From positions 13,178,612-13,242,611 of the forward strand of contig OX393563.1 in NCBI GenBank assembly GCA_947652115.1: 64,000 nucleotides of DNA, written 5' to 3'. Both the position numbers and the translations under genes were made by a program. Of this stretch, positions 32,757-45,675 are shown piece by piece (the stretch's first letter is position 1; every line of letters begins with the position of its first letter). Source of the DNA: Blastomussa wellsi. Its lineage: Eukaryota > Cnidaria > Anthozoa > Scleractinia > Plerogyridae. The notes under the pieces were generated by a model, which was not told where the DNA came from, made no database searches, and saw only the letters and a list, made by a program, of their open reading frames with translations.

Positions 32757-34207
32757 ACAATACAATACAAACTTTATTGACACTCCCTAAGAGGGCTTTT
32801 CAGTGACAATTAATAATTACAATAATAAAAATGTTTAATATATAAAGCTAAAAATAATTACGAAAGTTACAACTAAGAAACTTTAAGAAAGTACGATAAA
32901 AGGGATGAGATAAAGAGAGATTAAAAACTAGGACCGAGGAGAAAAAAAAGCAGAAAATAATTTGGCCCTAAGTTTACGCTTAAAATTAGAAGAGGAATTA
33001 CAAAGTTTAAGATCATTGTCTAAACTGTTCCACAGGCTGACAGTACGATAATAAAAAGTTCTTTGTCCAGATTTAGTTTTGTATAATGGTATGTGCAACA
33101 GTTGGGAGCTTCTGGTCGTGCGACCACTAACATTACCGCGCGTTAGAAACTTCAAAGAAAGGTAAGTAGGAGCGGATCCAGTCATACATTTAAAAGCAAG
33201 CACGGCGTCACGGAAGTATAACTGAGATTTAATAGGTAGCCAATGCAGTTCTTTCTGAAGCGGAGTAACGTGGTCAAATTTTCTGGATCCACAAATAATC
33301 CGGGCTGCAAAGTTCTGGATCGCTTGGAGCTTGAGGAGGCTAGTGTCAGCAGCATTGGACCAGACGGAGGAGCAATAAAACAACTTACTAAATACTAAAG
33401 TGTTAATTATAGTAATTAAAGACGATCTGTCAAATACGTGCTTAACACGATTTATCTGGGCCAAACTTGAGAAACAGGTGGAAACAGTTTTAACAATGTG
33501 CTCGTGGAAAGTTAGGTTCGAATCAAAGATCCGGTGTCAGCTCTTTTCCTAAGAGGGAGAGACGGATATCGGGGAGGTTTAGTAGCCTTTGTCGACTTCC
33601 GTAAACAATGAGTTTGGTTTTATCAGGATTCAAAAGAAGACGATTATTGAAGCACCAGTTTCGAATATGTAAAAGATCAGCGTTTAAATCGGTGACAGAT
33701 TTAGCCCAGTCTTGAACTGGGAAAGAAATGTAAAGTTTTGTGTCGTCAACGTAACTTTCAGTAAAACAGGAAAGGGGGGCGAGTGGTAAGTCGTTTACAT
33801 AAATACTGAACAACATGGGTCCAAGAATGCTTCCTTGAGGCACGCCTGATACAACAGGTAGAGGATCAGACAACTCAGAATTTATGCGCACAACTTGTCG
33901 GCGGTCGGAGAGGTAGCTGGTAAACCAAGCAATGCTAGATGGTGAGATTCCAACGTTCAACAGTTTATTGAGCAATATTCCATGGCTTATAGTATCGAAG
34001 GCTTTGCTCATATCAAGTAAAACAACAGCGGTAACTTTCTTCTCATCGATCGCACTTAAAAGAGTATCAGTAGTTCGTATTAAAGAGGTTTCCGTAGAGT
34101 GCAATTTCTTATTGCCACTTTGCCGGGTAGATAACCTTTCATTTGACACTAAATAAGGCATAATTTGATTAAGCGCCACCCTTGCGCCAACCATCCTCTG
34201 GCTGTGG
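32757..34207 (-). mobile_element. CR1/Jockey-like LINE, 5'-truncated and frameshifted
   Basis: The minus strand encodes reverse transcriptase motifs in order: domain A (VLLDMSKAFDTISH), domain B (VSGVPQGSILGPMLFSIYVND) and domain C (YVDDT instead of the usual YADDT). The C-terminal part (HWLPIKSQLYFRDAVLAFK, LWNSLDND) is in another frame, so there is a frame break between 33465 and 33523. The N-terminal endonuclease is missing. The 3' end has AATAAAG followed by repeated TTGTA units at 32757-32775. The element is dead. Confidence 0.88.
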
Positions 34208-37200
34208 CAACCATGCTATTGGATAGAGCATCCCGAGACATCTTTATCAAACTCTAGGCGCTGGTACGGTAGTAGCTGTAAGTTTTTCTAATATATCCCA
34301 AAAAAATGGTCAAATCAAAATTTATTGATCACCGGAAATAAATTTCAGTGCAACAACTCTTGATTGAGCTTTGAACTTTGCCCAGTGATCTACCTTGCAT
34401 GATCTACCTCATGTGAGAACCCCGGAAGCCCCAGCCATCTCGCCTTTTGAAAAGAATGTGCTCGGTGTTCTTGTTGTCTTGTTTTTTTTTTTCAACACGA
34501 GTATCAAGGCAGAACTGTTTTTGAAGCATTTAGTTTTGGAGAATTTTCCTGTTAAAGGAGCTACGTCACGATATAAAAAAATTATAGTTTGCGATATAAA
34601 AAAAATAATAGTTTTCTAAAAAAAAATAGTTTGCTAAGGAAGAAAAACACCAAAGGAGTGACACAGAACCAAAAAGGAGCAAGGATGGAGAAGATTGAAA
34701 CGGATTGGAAATGACGATTTTGAAAAAATTAGGCTAAATTTTTTAAAGTGCATGAACGATGACGAAGCTCCTTTAATCTCTGGGGTTGATTTTCTTGTTG
34801 ATCCCAAACATGGGGAAATTCATGAAATCACAATTTATTGTATGGTGACCAGCTAGGAGAATTTACTGCTTGATGCTTGGGCTAAAAGGGTTAATTTCCT
34901 ATTGATTCCAAACATGGGGAAGTTGATTTAATGAGTAATGAGGACTCTCGACCAATCAATGGGCGTCATACTTAAGTTATCATTACTGGCGTGGTGTGGC
35001 TCACGTCGATACCGAGTTAAATGTTTCCTTTTAATGTACGACTGTTTTCACGCTGCTTTAGTATACATTAGCTTTCCCGCTTACAACCATTAAACGTGCC
35101 GTTACAAATAGAGTCCCATGCGTATCTACGGTTAAATCGGTAGCGGATGTCGTCGGAGAAAACAGCCAGGCGACCGTCGTGACCGTGACCTAACGACTGA
35201 AAACAAAACACGATAACGGACAGCAGGCAAGAAAGTAGCCCCGAACACGGCTATCCTCGTAAAGGTTATTACCCTTTCTACTGTGGCTAATTATAAGTCG
35301 CATCCATAACTCCGTTATTACCGCATCGCATTAATTTGATTTGATTTATTAACTAATTTATTATAAGCTTTCTGTGTCAACCATTATTTATTCAGCCTTC
35401 AGTTAGCGTTCACCTTTTGACTTGTCATCCAAAAGAAACACAAAGGTTTGGACTTGGTATGCTGTAGGAGATCTAGTTCATCTTATTGTAGGAGATCTAG
35501 GTTTTTCTCTGTGTCCATTTCTTTTGCTTAGTTAATAAGTCATAGATTGAACTAAGTGATCATTCTTCTAGAGTTTTCTAGACAGGTCTTCAATATTAAT
35601 ATATTTTGTCGAATCCCAAGTTTTATGTCATCTCCTTCAAATGTGCTTCGTCGACATTTGCAAGACGGATGTTTTGATGTGGAATGACGAGGCGTTTTTT
35701 TTTTTATTCCGAGCTGCAGCAATACCATACAGTGCCTGTAACTGTGAATGGCGAAGATTAAGATTAATTCTAGGCGCCAAGAATGGTGCCTCTGATAAGA
35801 GGTATATTTTTCTACGTAAAAATTTCTAAGGAGCACTGGTTTGATAAGAACGTAAAAAATCATATGCTCAAGTCTTACGCATAGAGGAGGATGTTGCCAT
35901 GTAGGTCAGTTTTTTTTAAATGCGGCGAATAGACACCATGTATGCAGATTGTAACATCAAGTTCAAAGTCGTCCTGGACAAGAACGCGCATTTATTCCAG
36001 TTTAAAAATAGCCTTGTAATATTGAACGATATGGCTTTATTGTTTAGCTAATGAAATATCGAAAGCCACTTAAGGGGTTAGAGAGGTTTTTGACGTTATA
36101 GAATCTAGCGATGAGGTAAACAAGTGTAATATTTTGAAAGGCTTTTGACCGATGTTTGCATAAATCTGTGCCAAGGTTTAAGATTACCGCTTATCTAAAT
36201 AACAAAATTCAGTGATCTTTTCCAAAACTAAACGCCTACGATAGAAAAATCCAGCAAAATCCATTCATCCATGTCTGTGTTAAAGTTTAGATTACATGTC
36301 ATAGGTAAAAGGTTATCTAATTGCACAAGGTTGAAATTAGGTTGTGTTAAACTACTGAAAGGCTTACAAAGCTGGCCGTTGAACCAGTGAAGCTGGATGC
36401 GTGCAGTCTAATAAAAAGAGAACTTTATCGTTTTCGTGTGAAACAATACAAGCGTGCCCACCTTGTTTGCGTAGTCGGCACTTCCAAGAGAGATAAGGCA
36501 GAGGACAAGAGATCAAGTGAAGGAAGGGCTTGGTCTCTTTCTTTTCTCATTTTTGCGCTCACGAAACCTTTCAAGGTGCCATCGATATTTCCAGTAGTGT
36601 CGAGAGATTTTAACTCTTGCACGTTCGCCTGATGTTACTATTCTACAGCTATTCCGATTCAGCAAGATTCTTTAGTTTATTAATGAAGAGCAACGTAGCA
36701 CTAATTGCTTTGCGGCGCGGTTACATTAATAATCTTTTGCAATTTTCTTTTTGGTTTGTCAATCCAATATCCTATTTTGGACCAAAACCCAAGGCCTAAT
36801 CCCATGTACTCGATTTAAGCAATTTTTGGAGCACAGCCGTGGGATAAATAAGATGCCAACCTTTTAATTTCAATATCAATAATGTTTCAGCGATGGTTTC
36901 AGTTCTGTTCCACTTCTTACCCTGCATAACACTGAAATCATTATAAGATTTTGCCAATTGGCATACATGTACATAGCGTAAACAGGTTTATGGAGAAAGT
37001 GTATAAAACCTCTAGTTTAAAGTAGATAAGTATGTTGCGTGCAGATCAGGTTGGTTGTTTTTCCCGTGCAGGAAAAAACCCAGGAAGGAACTGAGTATAA
37101 AGAGCTCGATATTTTATGAATCATGTTTTATTTGACCTTCCGTTTCGTCTTCAGGCAAAAGTGATGAATATTTTTGCCCATAGTAAATAACAAGTCCTCT

Positions 37201-40200
37201 TTGAACCCCTGTCACTGAAGTCATGTAAACCCTAAACTAATATGTCTTTGTAGACAAAATGGTTCAAATTGCCAATATAAATAATATAAATAAATTAATT
37301 GAAAAATAAAACATATAAATTTAAAATTGTCGCCCTGCTTGGTGAATGGTTTTCCAAGGAATTAATAATATCATGAGAAAAGGTGCTGCAAGGTATATGC
37401 TTCAATGTTTTGTCGTTTAAAAGCTGCAAAGTTCAAATTGGATGGGCCAGTCAAATCTAAGGCGGGATTTCAGTTTAGAAACTATTTTAACTAGTTTGGC
37501 TCGTTTTTATACGTTTTATTTTTATAGTTTATTGAATTCAATGTGTAGAATTACAAGTGCTAGATAGTCAACAGACAGAACTTCGTTCGCTCGTTGTAAA
37601 GGTCAATCACTCTTTCGAGTTCGTCCGTCAAATTAAAACTGCAAATTAAAACTAAGGCAACTATAAAGTGTGCTATTCTTTTCTTTTATTTTTTTAGTGA
37701 GTGTTTTTTTTAGCATTTTATGAAGTTTGGGTAGCGGTTGTAGTGTAAGTAGTTCGTATTAGTATTGTAGGAGTGTACGTAAACGTATTGTAGGTATTTT
37801 AAGTGTGTGGCAATAAAAATAAAATAAAAACTATAAAATGTGCTCACACAGGAAAAAAACTTTAATTATAAAACCCCGGGACTAAGAATATCAGAAAGAA
37901 CTACACTATTATTGTCGATTTCAGCTATTATTGTGGAAAGAAGGAATTCTGCAAGGATAACTTAACTCGAAACACTCAAAACTTAACGCTCACTCAACAC
38001 TCATGCAATCCACCGCCGGCACGGATAAAATGGGTGGCTGTAAATTTACTACAATGCCGTGCAAGCCTAGCACAGTCCACAGGGCTAATAGAAAGCTATG
38101 ATTTAGCTAAATTCGTTCCTTTTCTAGTAACATTGCTCTTGCCGAGTTTCAAGGTTAAAGAATTTTTCTTTGCTTCTATATAAGTGTCTTCAGCGTTTTT
38201 GCGCGCAAAGAAATATACTGAAGTAAATGTACCAGTCGCCATCTTTTTTTCCGTTTGGTGGATTCAAATTTGACATAGTTTTATAATGCCGGTACCACAC
38301 AATTCAGGCTGTGCTTTAGTCGTAATTTCCAGTTTTTCTTTGCTGGCTCTTACTGGGTGCTACTTGTAATCATACAACCCATCTGCTTCATTTAAGCGAT
38401 TGTTTAACAATCTAATGATATCTTACTCTTTTTTATCACCCCAACTTAACATATTTTTCACATTTTGGTTGGGGCTGGATATCAATTTGGTCATTGTTCT
38501 GTTTCCTGCTCCAGTTGCTGCATGATATTTATGATGTATTTTCTTATTCTTTTTCTTTATTTATTAACGTATGTTTTTAATGTATGCAATGAGTGCACAG
38601 CCATTGACAAAACACGTGAAGTTATTAGGTCTTTAATTTTATTGGCTGCGGCCTTGAAAAAATCCAACAGAAAGATGTCTTAGGTTGAACCACAAAATTA
38701 AGCAAGTGTTTTGCTATAGGTGGTATGACTACCACCAGGTACTGTAACTTTGTACAAACAAGCAGCTTACATTTGTTCCTTGTGCTTCGACCTGCGATTC
38801 TTCTGCCAGCTAGTAAAATTAAAAGTTGTGTTCGGTGTTTAATGATCCTGCCAAAACAGTAATCAAGCCATTTTGTGCAGTTAAACACGCTGCGGTCGAT
38901 ATCAGTCTTCGTTTTGAAGTATGGTTTAAGTTAAGACTCGTGAGTCGTTAACGGAAAGTAATTTGACTCAGTTAATTTTTGAATAAGCGCACGCCGAGCG
39001 CGAAATTCTTTCGTTTTCCCTTTCCCAATAACAAACAAATCCGCTTAGAAAGTGGCTTAAAATTTAATTTTCATGTCTTTACAATAAACGATTCTTTGCC
39101 GATAATTACCTAACAAAAGAAACAAAAGATATCCACAAAAAATGAAAAACATGTTCAATCTTGTAACATCACTGCATGAGTGACCATCTTTGCGGAAAAT
39201 GATAATATGCAAACAGTCTTGCTCTTGTCGTTGTTCAAGGTATTTTTATGCCCTTAACTTCAGAGATTATCCTGTGAGCGGAAATGTTCGAGAAGTTTGC
39301 AGTGTCTGATCAATTCGTAGAATGACATCTTGGCATAATGGGCATTGTAAATGTCGTATACTCATTCCGCGATTTTTGGTCAACCTATTCGTAAAGTTAC
39401 AAACTCAATATTTGATTTAGCACAAACTGAAAACATTTCTTTCTCATTAAGTAAGGTTGTCGTTTGATTATTAACGAAGTTACGCATGAATTGAATCATA
39501 TTCTCTGCTGCAGAACTAAAACAAAACTCAGCGTACAATTATCTCGATTTGCCAAAAATACTCCTTACGTAACAACTCAGCACTTTGCACCTGAGTGTGT
39601 TCTTTGTGATTTGAGCGCTTTGTGTATGTCTTTGCCCTTAGCATCTCTCTCTATCACTTTTGCTTGTGACTTACAAATAAATTATATTATGAAGTGTTTT
39701 TTCCGAAGGCGAAATTGCTATTTATGACAATGCGTGAAGCTGGAATTTTGTCAGTTTTCATTAAAAGTGCATATTCCATCTTTCTAGCGTCTTTAATTAG
39801 CATTTAGTGGTCGGAGCATGTTGTATATAACCTTGACGTAAATCACAAACAAACTAGAGCTGATACCATATGAGAAAAACCAATATACATGCGCTCATAA
39901 AATACTGCAAGTTAATTGCCTCTCTATTTGCAAACCCTTGGAGCACAACAATACATTTCAAGATGGCTTGGCTTCATCGAATTTACTTCTGTAGGATCGT
40001 CCCCCATCAAAAGTTTCCGCTGTTTTGAAAAGTTAATTGAAAAGAATGAAAACCTGGCATTGGCAAATTATAACGCCCTCGTATATCCTTATTCCTGAGA
40101 AAGTTTTGTTATTATTCGATACGACAAATTAACCGTTTGAGTACTTGCTTCGTCATGCGGTGCAAAACGGTGATTAATAACCCCAGAAGGCCTCTCATTT

Positions 40201-40477
40201 GAGTATAGGGTCACGTCAAACCAGCTACTACGCAACCTTTAGAGACATCGCCAATTATCACCAAAACAAAAGGCCGCATTCCGATTGGCCGTTTTGCAAT
40301 AAACACTTTAGACCAGAAAGGGGTTCTCTCGCATAAGTAATGAACGCCGATATCGGACAGTGTACGAGATTGCTACTGAGAAAACCAAATAACTTCATGG
40401 TTCGTCCGATGGAGGAAAAGGATTGTGGATGCTTCTTGTGCAAATAAGCGGGGTTTTACCATCGTGGATTTGCTACA
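34208..40477. other. Intergenic, no gene recognised
   Basis: Long AT-rich stretch. Open frames such as 36387-36632 (open on both strands) and 39464-39727 have no domain features or clear splice context. Confidence 0.5.
37690..37832 (+). repeat. Probable LINE 3' UTR with A-rich tail
   Basis: GTGTAAGTAG-, GTATTGTAGG- and GTGTGTGGCAATAAAAATAAAAT-type strings resemble the 3' UTR and tail of the LINE at 780-899. No coding part is visible. Confidence 0.35.
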
Positions 40478-42210
40478 ATGTTGTCCGAAAAGCTGGAAGG
40501 ATGGCTAACCATATTAAGTAAGTAACTGCACAGCTGAGTGTAAATAAAAAATCGGAAATCATTGAAGAATAGTTTACTAATTCGTGTTTGATTTTTTTCC
40601 TTTCACCTCGTCAGCCGAGGACGGAAGTGAGTGGCTAAACCGACTGTGTGTGTTGTTTTCTAACGAGAAGAAACTCAGAACGTTCATCGATGACATAGTA
40701 AGTAGTTGGCAATTCTCTCTTCTGAAGAGTTGAACGGCAGAGAGGTCACTGAGCCTTACTGACATAAGATTTTAAGTGACAAATGCTTGTTTTGTTATCT
40801 CTTCAAAGGAATATCTCGATTGCGTACGATTTCTAGCGGCAACAACTAAAATCAAGGCCAAACTCTGCGACTGTCCCGATCTGATCTCCAATCCGACACA
40901 TGAAGGTAATTTTATTTAATTTGCTTACTTTTTGAAATTCACTTTTGCTACCTCTTGTCATATGCCCCTAAAAGCAACGGAATATTGACTTATTCAAAGT
41001 ATGAACCCGGTATCACAATATTATAATGGCCCCTGAATTTGATTTCTCATGCCGACTTAAAGCGTGTTTTTGCGTCATGTATTACTTTTGGGAATTTATC
41101 TAAACAACATTGCCCCCGCAGTTTAATGATTGTCAATACTCCATCGCCCGCAACGTAAAATAACTGATGCAAGGATATCTTTCAATAAATAAACGTTCTT
41201 CTTATTCCATTGCACAATCAGTGACTAAACTGGCTGAAAGTTTGCTGACATCACTGTAACATTTAGTAGCGATTGTTTTATTCGTGGTAATGTCAAGGAG
41301 CAAATTTACGGAGAACATTCGACTTAACCATCTTAAAATGATTACCCACGTTAAGTTTTTTATGAGCTGTTTTATAGAGTTTTTTCCAATTCGGAGACAG
41401 CGGATGATTAAATATTACGTAGTTTGACTAAATAACCTTATATTATACACGACTTTCGTTTTGCTTTTTTATACAATTAGAGAGTAAACTCATTTGTTTG
41501 GAGTACTGATGACAAAAACAAACTTGAACCCGGAGCAAAACTTTCTCTGGTCCATTAATTTCTTTAGCAAGTCAAAGCAATCCAAGCTTTTGTTTACATT
41601 CACTGATCTTGTAAAGCATTACAGAGGTCTTTGTTTGTGATACTGTATTCTGTTGTGATGGTGGCAATTCACCGCGGTCTAGATTCGCCAAAACATCCCT
41701 CGCGAGTTGGTGCAGAGATCTAGCCAGAAGCAACTATGAATAATGGGTTCTCTTTTAGCACCAAATTAGCGAGGTATTTCTGCCGCCGGGATACAATGCT
41801 AAGTCACCCCTAAGCAATTAGCATTGTTTTGGCAAATTGTCGCACTTTTGTATTTCCTCTCGTAATTTATTTTTACCTAAAAGTTTTGTAGTGCATTTTT
41901 TGTGTCAAAGGCAACTGACAAGTTCCAAAGATATTTCTCGCAGATCGCGATAAAATGAAAAGTTCCTCTTCCAAATTTTCCTTCCCGAAAACAATACATT
42001 CCCGTGTCGCAAATTGCGAGGCCTATATTCACCTGTTGCAGCCTTATTATCCGTCCGCTTAACACTACACGTTGGTGGATTTTGTGCGTAACGTGTCAAT
42101 CAAAGACGCCGATGGAGCCAAACTTCTCTTTGATCTTGCCGCGGCGAGATCAATGGCTTACAAAAAAGGGGCCACAAACGCTCGTGCACTGATAATTTTT
42201 GTTGAAAAAG
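40478..42210 (+). CDS. Unrecognised four-exon coding segment
   Basis: Exons 40478-40517, 40615-40697, 40809-40905 and 42106-42210 have GT/AG borders and keep frame (phases 1, 0, 1), giving 108 residues plus one base. The ATG is the first after an in-frame stop at 40445. The protein begins MLSEKLEGWLTILTEDG and continues LNRLCVLFSNEKKL, FLAATTKIKAKLCDC and LLFDLAAARSMAYKKG; it looks mostly helical after residue 40, with no signal peptide. The GWL...RLCVL start recalls the first strands of a PH domain, but the rest does not follow. Two endings are possible. It may splice in phase to the RasGAP exon at 46968. Or it may read through the weak GTTTGC donor to a stop at 42261-42263, adding a hydrophobic tail (IFLLWWITICVLCY), with AATAAA near 42643. 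I cannot name the family. Confidence 0.5.
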
Positions 42211-42589
42211 GTTTGCAGATTTTTTTATTATGGTGGATAACTATTTGCGTTTTATGCTATTAAATATTTGTCTATTTTCCACTGTAAATTGGTGATTAAT
42301 TTAGGTTTTCGGCGTTTCTTTTGAAATCGCAAATGATCCAGACCTTTTCCTCCTTTTTTGAGCTAATTGTTTTACGAAGTATTTAACATTTGTTAGTGTT
42401 CGGCAAATTTACTCACAAGGGCTTAATGCTCGATTTTATAACGTGGCTTTGCGGTTTTTCATTAGGCCATAAGGGGGATTACTTGAAACGATCATTTTTC
42501 TTTCAAATACAAATTATATACGATGTTGCCGATCATGGCGTGTCACGTCATAAACTATTTTTACACTGTCTACATTTAGTAGACAGTTA

Positions 42590-42670
42590 GCTTATGCAGG
42601 TCCACATCAGGACTTTTGTCTTGCCAATTTTGTAACCTGCCCAAATAAAGTATGATGATGATGATGATGA
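42590..42670 (+). repeat. LINE-like 3' tail with ATG microsatellite, or polyA region
   Basis: CCCAAATAAAGTATG is followed by six ATG units, the same layout as the LINE tails at 26647 and 32757. It could also serve as the polyA signal of the preceding four-exon segment. Confidence 0.45.
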
Positions 42671-43099
42671 ACCTCCTCCTGTGAGGAAAACCTTTTAGTT
42701 GTTCCAAATCAAAGTTATCTTATTGAGATGGCAACGCCGGCTTTCAGAATGTGCCCCGTTTTTCGTCGTTGTCTTATTAAATTATGTGAAGGTGTTTATT
42801 GAAGATGAAACTAGCCTTTTGCATCACAGAAGTAAAATTTCGGGTTAATTAGTGACTCTGTTTGGCGGTAAAATTACTTTCATATTTTTGCACGTGAAAA
42901 GATTCACGTAATCACTATTTGTTGTAAAATCAATACTGTATATACCATTTTTAAAATTAAAGTAGCATACATACTTCATACATGTTTTATTTACACTCGA
43001 GGACTGGAGCTTATTAGGCCCCTAGCTTAAATAACTAATGAGTCGAGTTAAAACAAAATATTAAAAAAAAACTATAAATTCGAAAACAAGGAAAATATA

Positions 43100-43430
43100 A
43101 ACAATAAATAAATAAATAAACTATTACATCTAAAAGAAAAAGCTATTTACATCGGGGAGAAAGATCGTGAAAACACATGGGAAAAAATGACGTCAGTGCA
43201 TCAAAATTGAAAGATCACGCATAGACTAAGAGCTGCATAGAAAGCAGTTACATGTGTCAAAAGTCATCTTTCTGGTGCGTGTTGCAAACTGTTTGAGGGT
43301 CAGAGAAGTTCTTAGATCGTCATTCAGAGAGTTCCAGATTTTTGGTCCATAGTACATAGTAGCGATTAAAGTAGGTGATATAGGCTTTATCAGGGATAAG
43401 GGTATTATATTCCCGGAAAGTATCATATTT
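43100..43430 (-). mobile_element. C-terminal LINE fragment
   Basis: The minus-strand frame at 43226-43426 reads YYGPKIWNSLNDDLRTSLTLKQF..., the conserved end of CR1/Jockey-like reverse-transcriptase proteins. AATAAATAAATAAAT at about 43105 lies on the 3' side. 5'-truncated. Confidence 0.65.
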
Positions 43431-45195
43431 CCTCGTGAAAATGGCTGCTCTTTGTATGGTTGTTAAGGGAATTTATTTCACTTTAGCGTTCAACTTATTA
43501 CTTACCTTTTAAAAAAGATGGTTTATGCCGCTTATTAAATTTCTATCAATTTAGAACAAACTAATAAAATTTGTAAATAGTTTTGAAAGGATTACTTCAT
43601 TGTTACATTATGCATACTCAGATCAACTTATTTCGGAACTTGTAAGCCAACAGACTTATTGAGTGCTTTTTGTAATTTGTTATGTTATGTTTTCGTTTTT
43701 GTTTTCTATTTTTATGGTTTCCATGTATATTCCCTTTAAAACCTTGATAGAATCAAGTCGTCTTTCGTTCACGCGAAAGGAAATTATCGTTTTGAATATA
43801 CTCTGTAAGGCTCCGCAAAATACCAACAAAAATAAATATTCGTTAAATCCGCACTGCAGAAACATTATTTATGATAATATCAACTCCCTACGCGTATCCA
43901 AATCAATCGCTTTATACCAGCACATATAACGTGCCCTATAGATATTTAATTATGATTCTTTAAATTTTAAGGGTATGATGCAACCGAAGTAGGTTGGTTA
44001 ACATAGATCAGCTCACTAAAAGATTTTGTTTGTTATGTTATTTTTTAAAATGCACTTTGACAATCTCGTGGATTTCGGGCAGTAAATTAATATGAAATAT
44101 TCGATTTCCGGTCTATTATGGATTTTCGTCGCCACCCTTGAAATAAAAAGTCCCTCACTGATAACCAAAAAAGGAAATTATCAGACAACGTTTGCTTTCA
44201 CCCGTGACAGCGGAACCAGTAACATGTTGACCACCGGAAAACGCATATTTTTAAATCATACAGAACCCGGATGAAGTTTAATTATAACGTTTCAACAAAT
44301 CAGATACTCGTTTTATGTTGCTTACCACGTTAAAAATATTTATAATAAGATAATTTTGTTATAAAAAAGCTGCAGGTCACATTTATTCTGTAGTAGAGTT
44401 CCGGAATAAGTCCAGATGAAACATGTTCTTACAAAGATTCCCTTGCCTGATTACTTAAAAGAAAATTCATCGCTGCCGCATGAAAGCGGTAACCACTACA
44501 AGCAGACTAACAAAGAGAGAATAACTATTTAACATTTGTAATAGTGTAAGATGGTGACGTTTAGTGACGTTTAATCAAAGCAATTCAATTAAAAAAAACT
44601 TGTATCATAGAACTGACAAGATGATCCAAAAACAAACCAACCATCTCATCATGTCTTGTTTACACTGCAAAAAGCTTTCATAAAATAGACCTGCGGTTGA
44701 AAAAGCTTGGAGCTTCCGAATCAGTGCAAGCGGAAGAAGTTTGGTTCTCACTCGCACAAGGTCCCTCGCCGACCACCCAAAATGATATTAATGAATTGGA
44801 ATTACTCTATTTGAGCTAAATCAAATCGACCACCAGTATCAACATCTAGTTAGATTGCTATAAACGTGATGAAGATTAATTCAAATACTTTTAACAACCA
44901 TAAAACTTAGAGGGTGATCCAAAAAAGACCATATGCTCGTTTTATATTGCTAACAATGCGAAAATTGTCGAGATGAGGTGAGGTATGATTAAAAATAACT
45001 ACAAGTTACATCATTGATTGCTTGGATCAAGGTATCGATCAATCCGAGTGGAACAGGTGGAAAAATATGAATTTCCTGGCCAACCACCAGAAAACAGAAA
45101 TAAATAAAGGATTTTTCAATTAATTACATAACTGTTTCTGTAGATTTATTCTGTTTTCGTATTTAATTATTACGTATTTGCATATTTTTTTTAGT

Positions 45196-45322
45196 GTGTA
45201 TTTTCTTTCTCTTGTTTTCCCTGATTATCCTGGCCCGCCTCGATTAGCGTTGCTACCTGCGGAGCCAGGAGATTAAGACCTAATTCTGAAGTAATAAAAT
45301 ATTGTTGTTGTTGTTTTTGTTG
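45196..45322 (+). repeat. LINE-like 3' tail with TTG microsatellite
   Basis: CTGAAGTAATAAAATATTG is followed by TTG repeats, again a polyA-like signal plus a simple-repeat tail. The minus-strand open frame over it (45191-45394) is therefore probably meaningless. Confidence 0.5.
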
Positions 45323-45476
45323 TGCGGCATTTACTTGAGCCAATAACAAGAAGCAAACGAGTATTTCACTTTTAGAATTCAGCAGTGTAATCACAGTACT
45401 TCAACTTAAAACGTTTCAAAACAATCCAACCTGCTAGTTTCGTATTACTTACAACGTAAAAAATAATACAGTGCAT

Positions 45477-45675
45477 CTAACTCAACCGGGGCCACCCCAA
45501 CGTTTTTTAGCCAATCAAGAGACGAGTTCAGAACAAAAGAATCAGAGTTTTTTTATCAGCAGACCAATCACAATGCGGGCAGAAAATTTACCACTGATTA
45601 AAAAGCTTTGATTCGTTTGTTCTGAACTTTTCCTGTGATTGGTTAAAAAACATTGAGTGGCTCCGGTTGAGTTAG
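45477..45675. mobile_element. MITE of about 200 bp with CTAACTCAACCGG ends
   Basis: CTAACTCAACCGGGGCCAC at the left matches the complement of GTGGCTCCGGTTGAGTTAG at the right, with pairing continuing into GTTTTTTAGCCAATCA. The AATCAA/TTGATT and GTTCAGAACAAA/TTTGTTCTGAAC segments inside also pair. Confidence 0.8.

Noticed and set aside
36387..36632. Open frames on both strands (81 and 65 codons)
   Set aside because: No domain, signal peptide or splice context; open on both strands by composition.
45191..45394. Minus-strand open frame of 67 codons with a signal-peptide-like start and a polyQ run
   Set aside because: It has no ATG (starts at GTG), and the DNA reads on the other strand as a LINE 3' tail ending in a TTG microsatellite, which produces the glutamine run.
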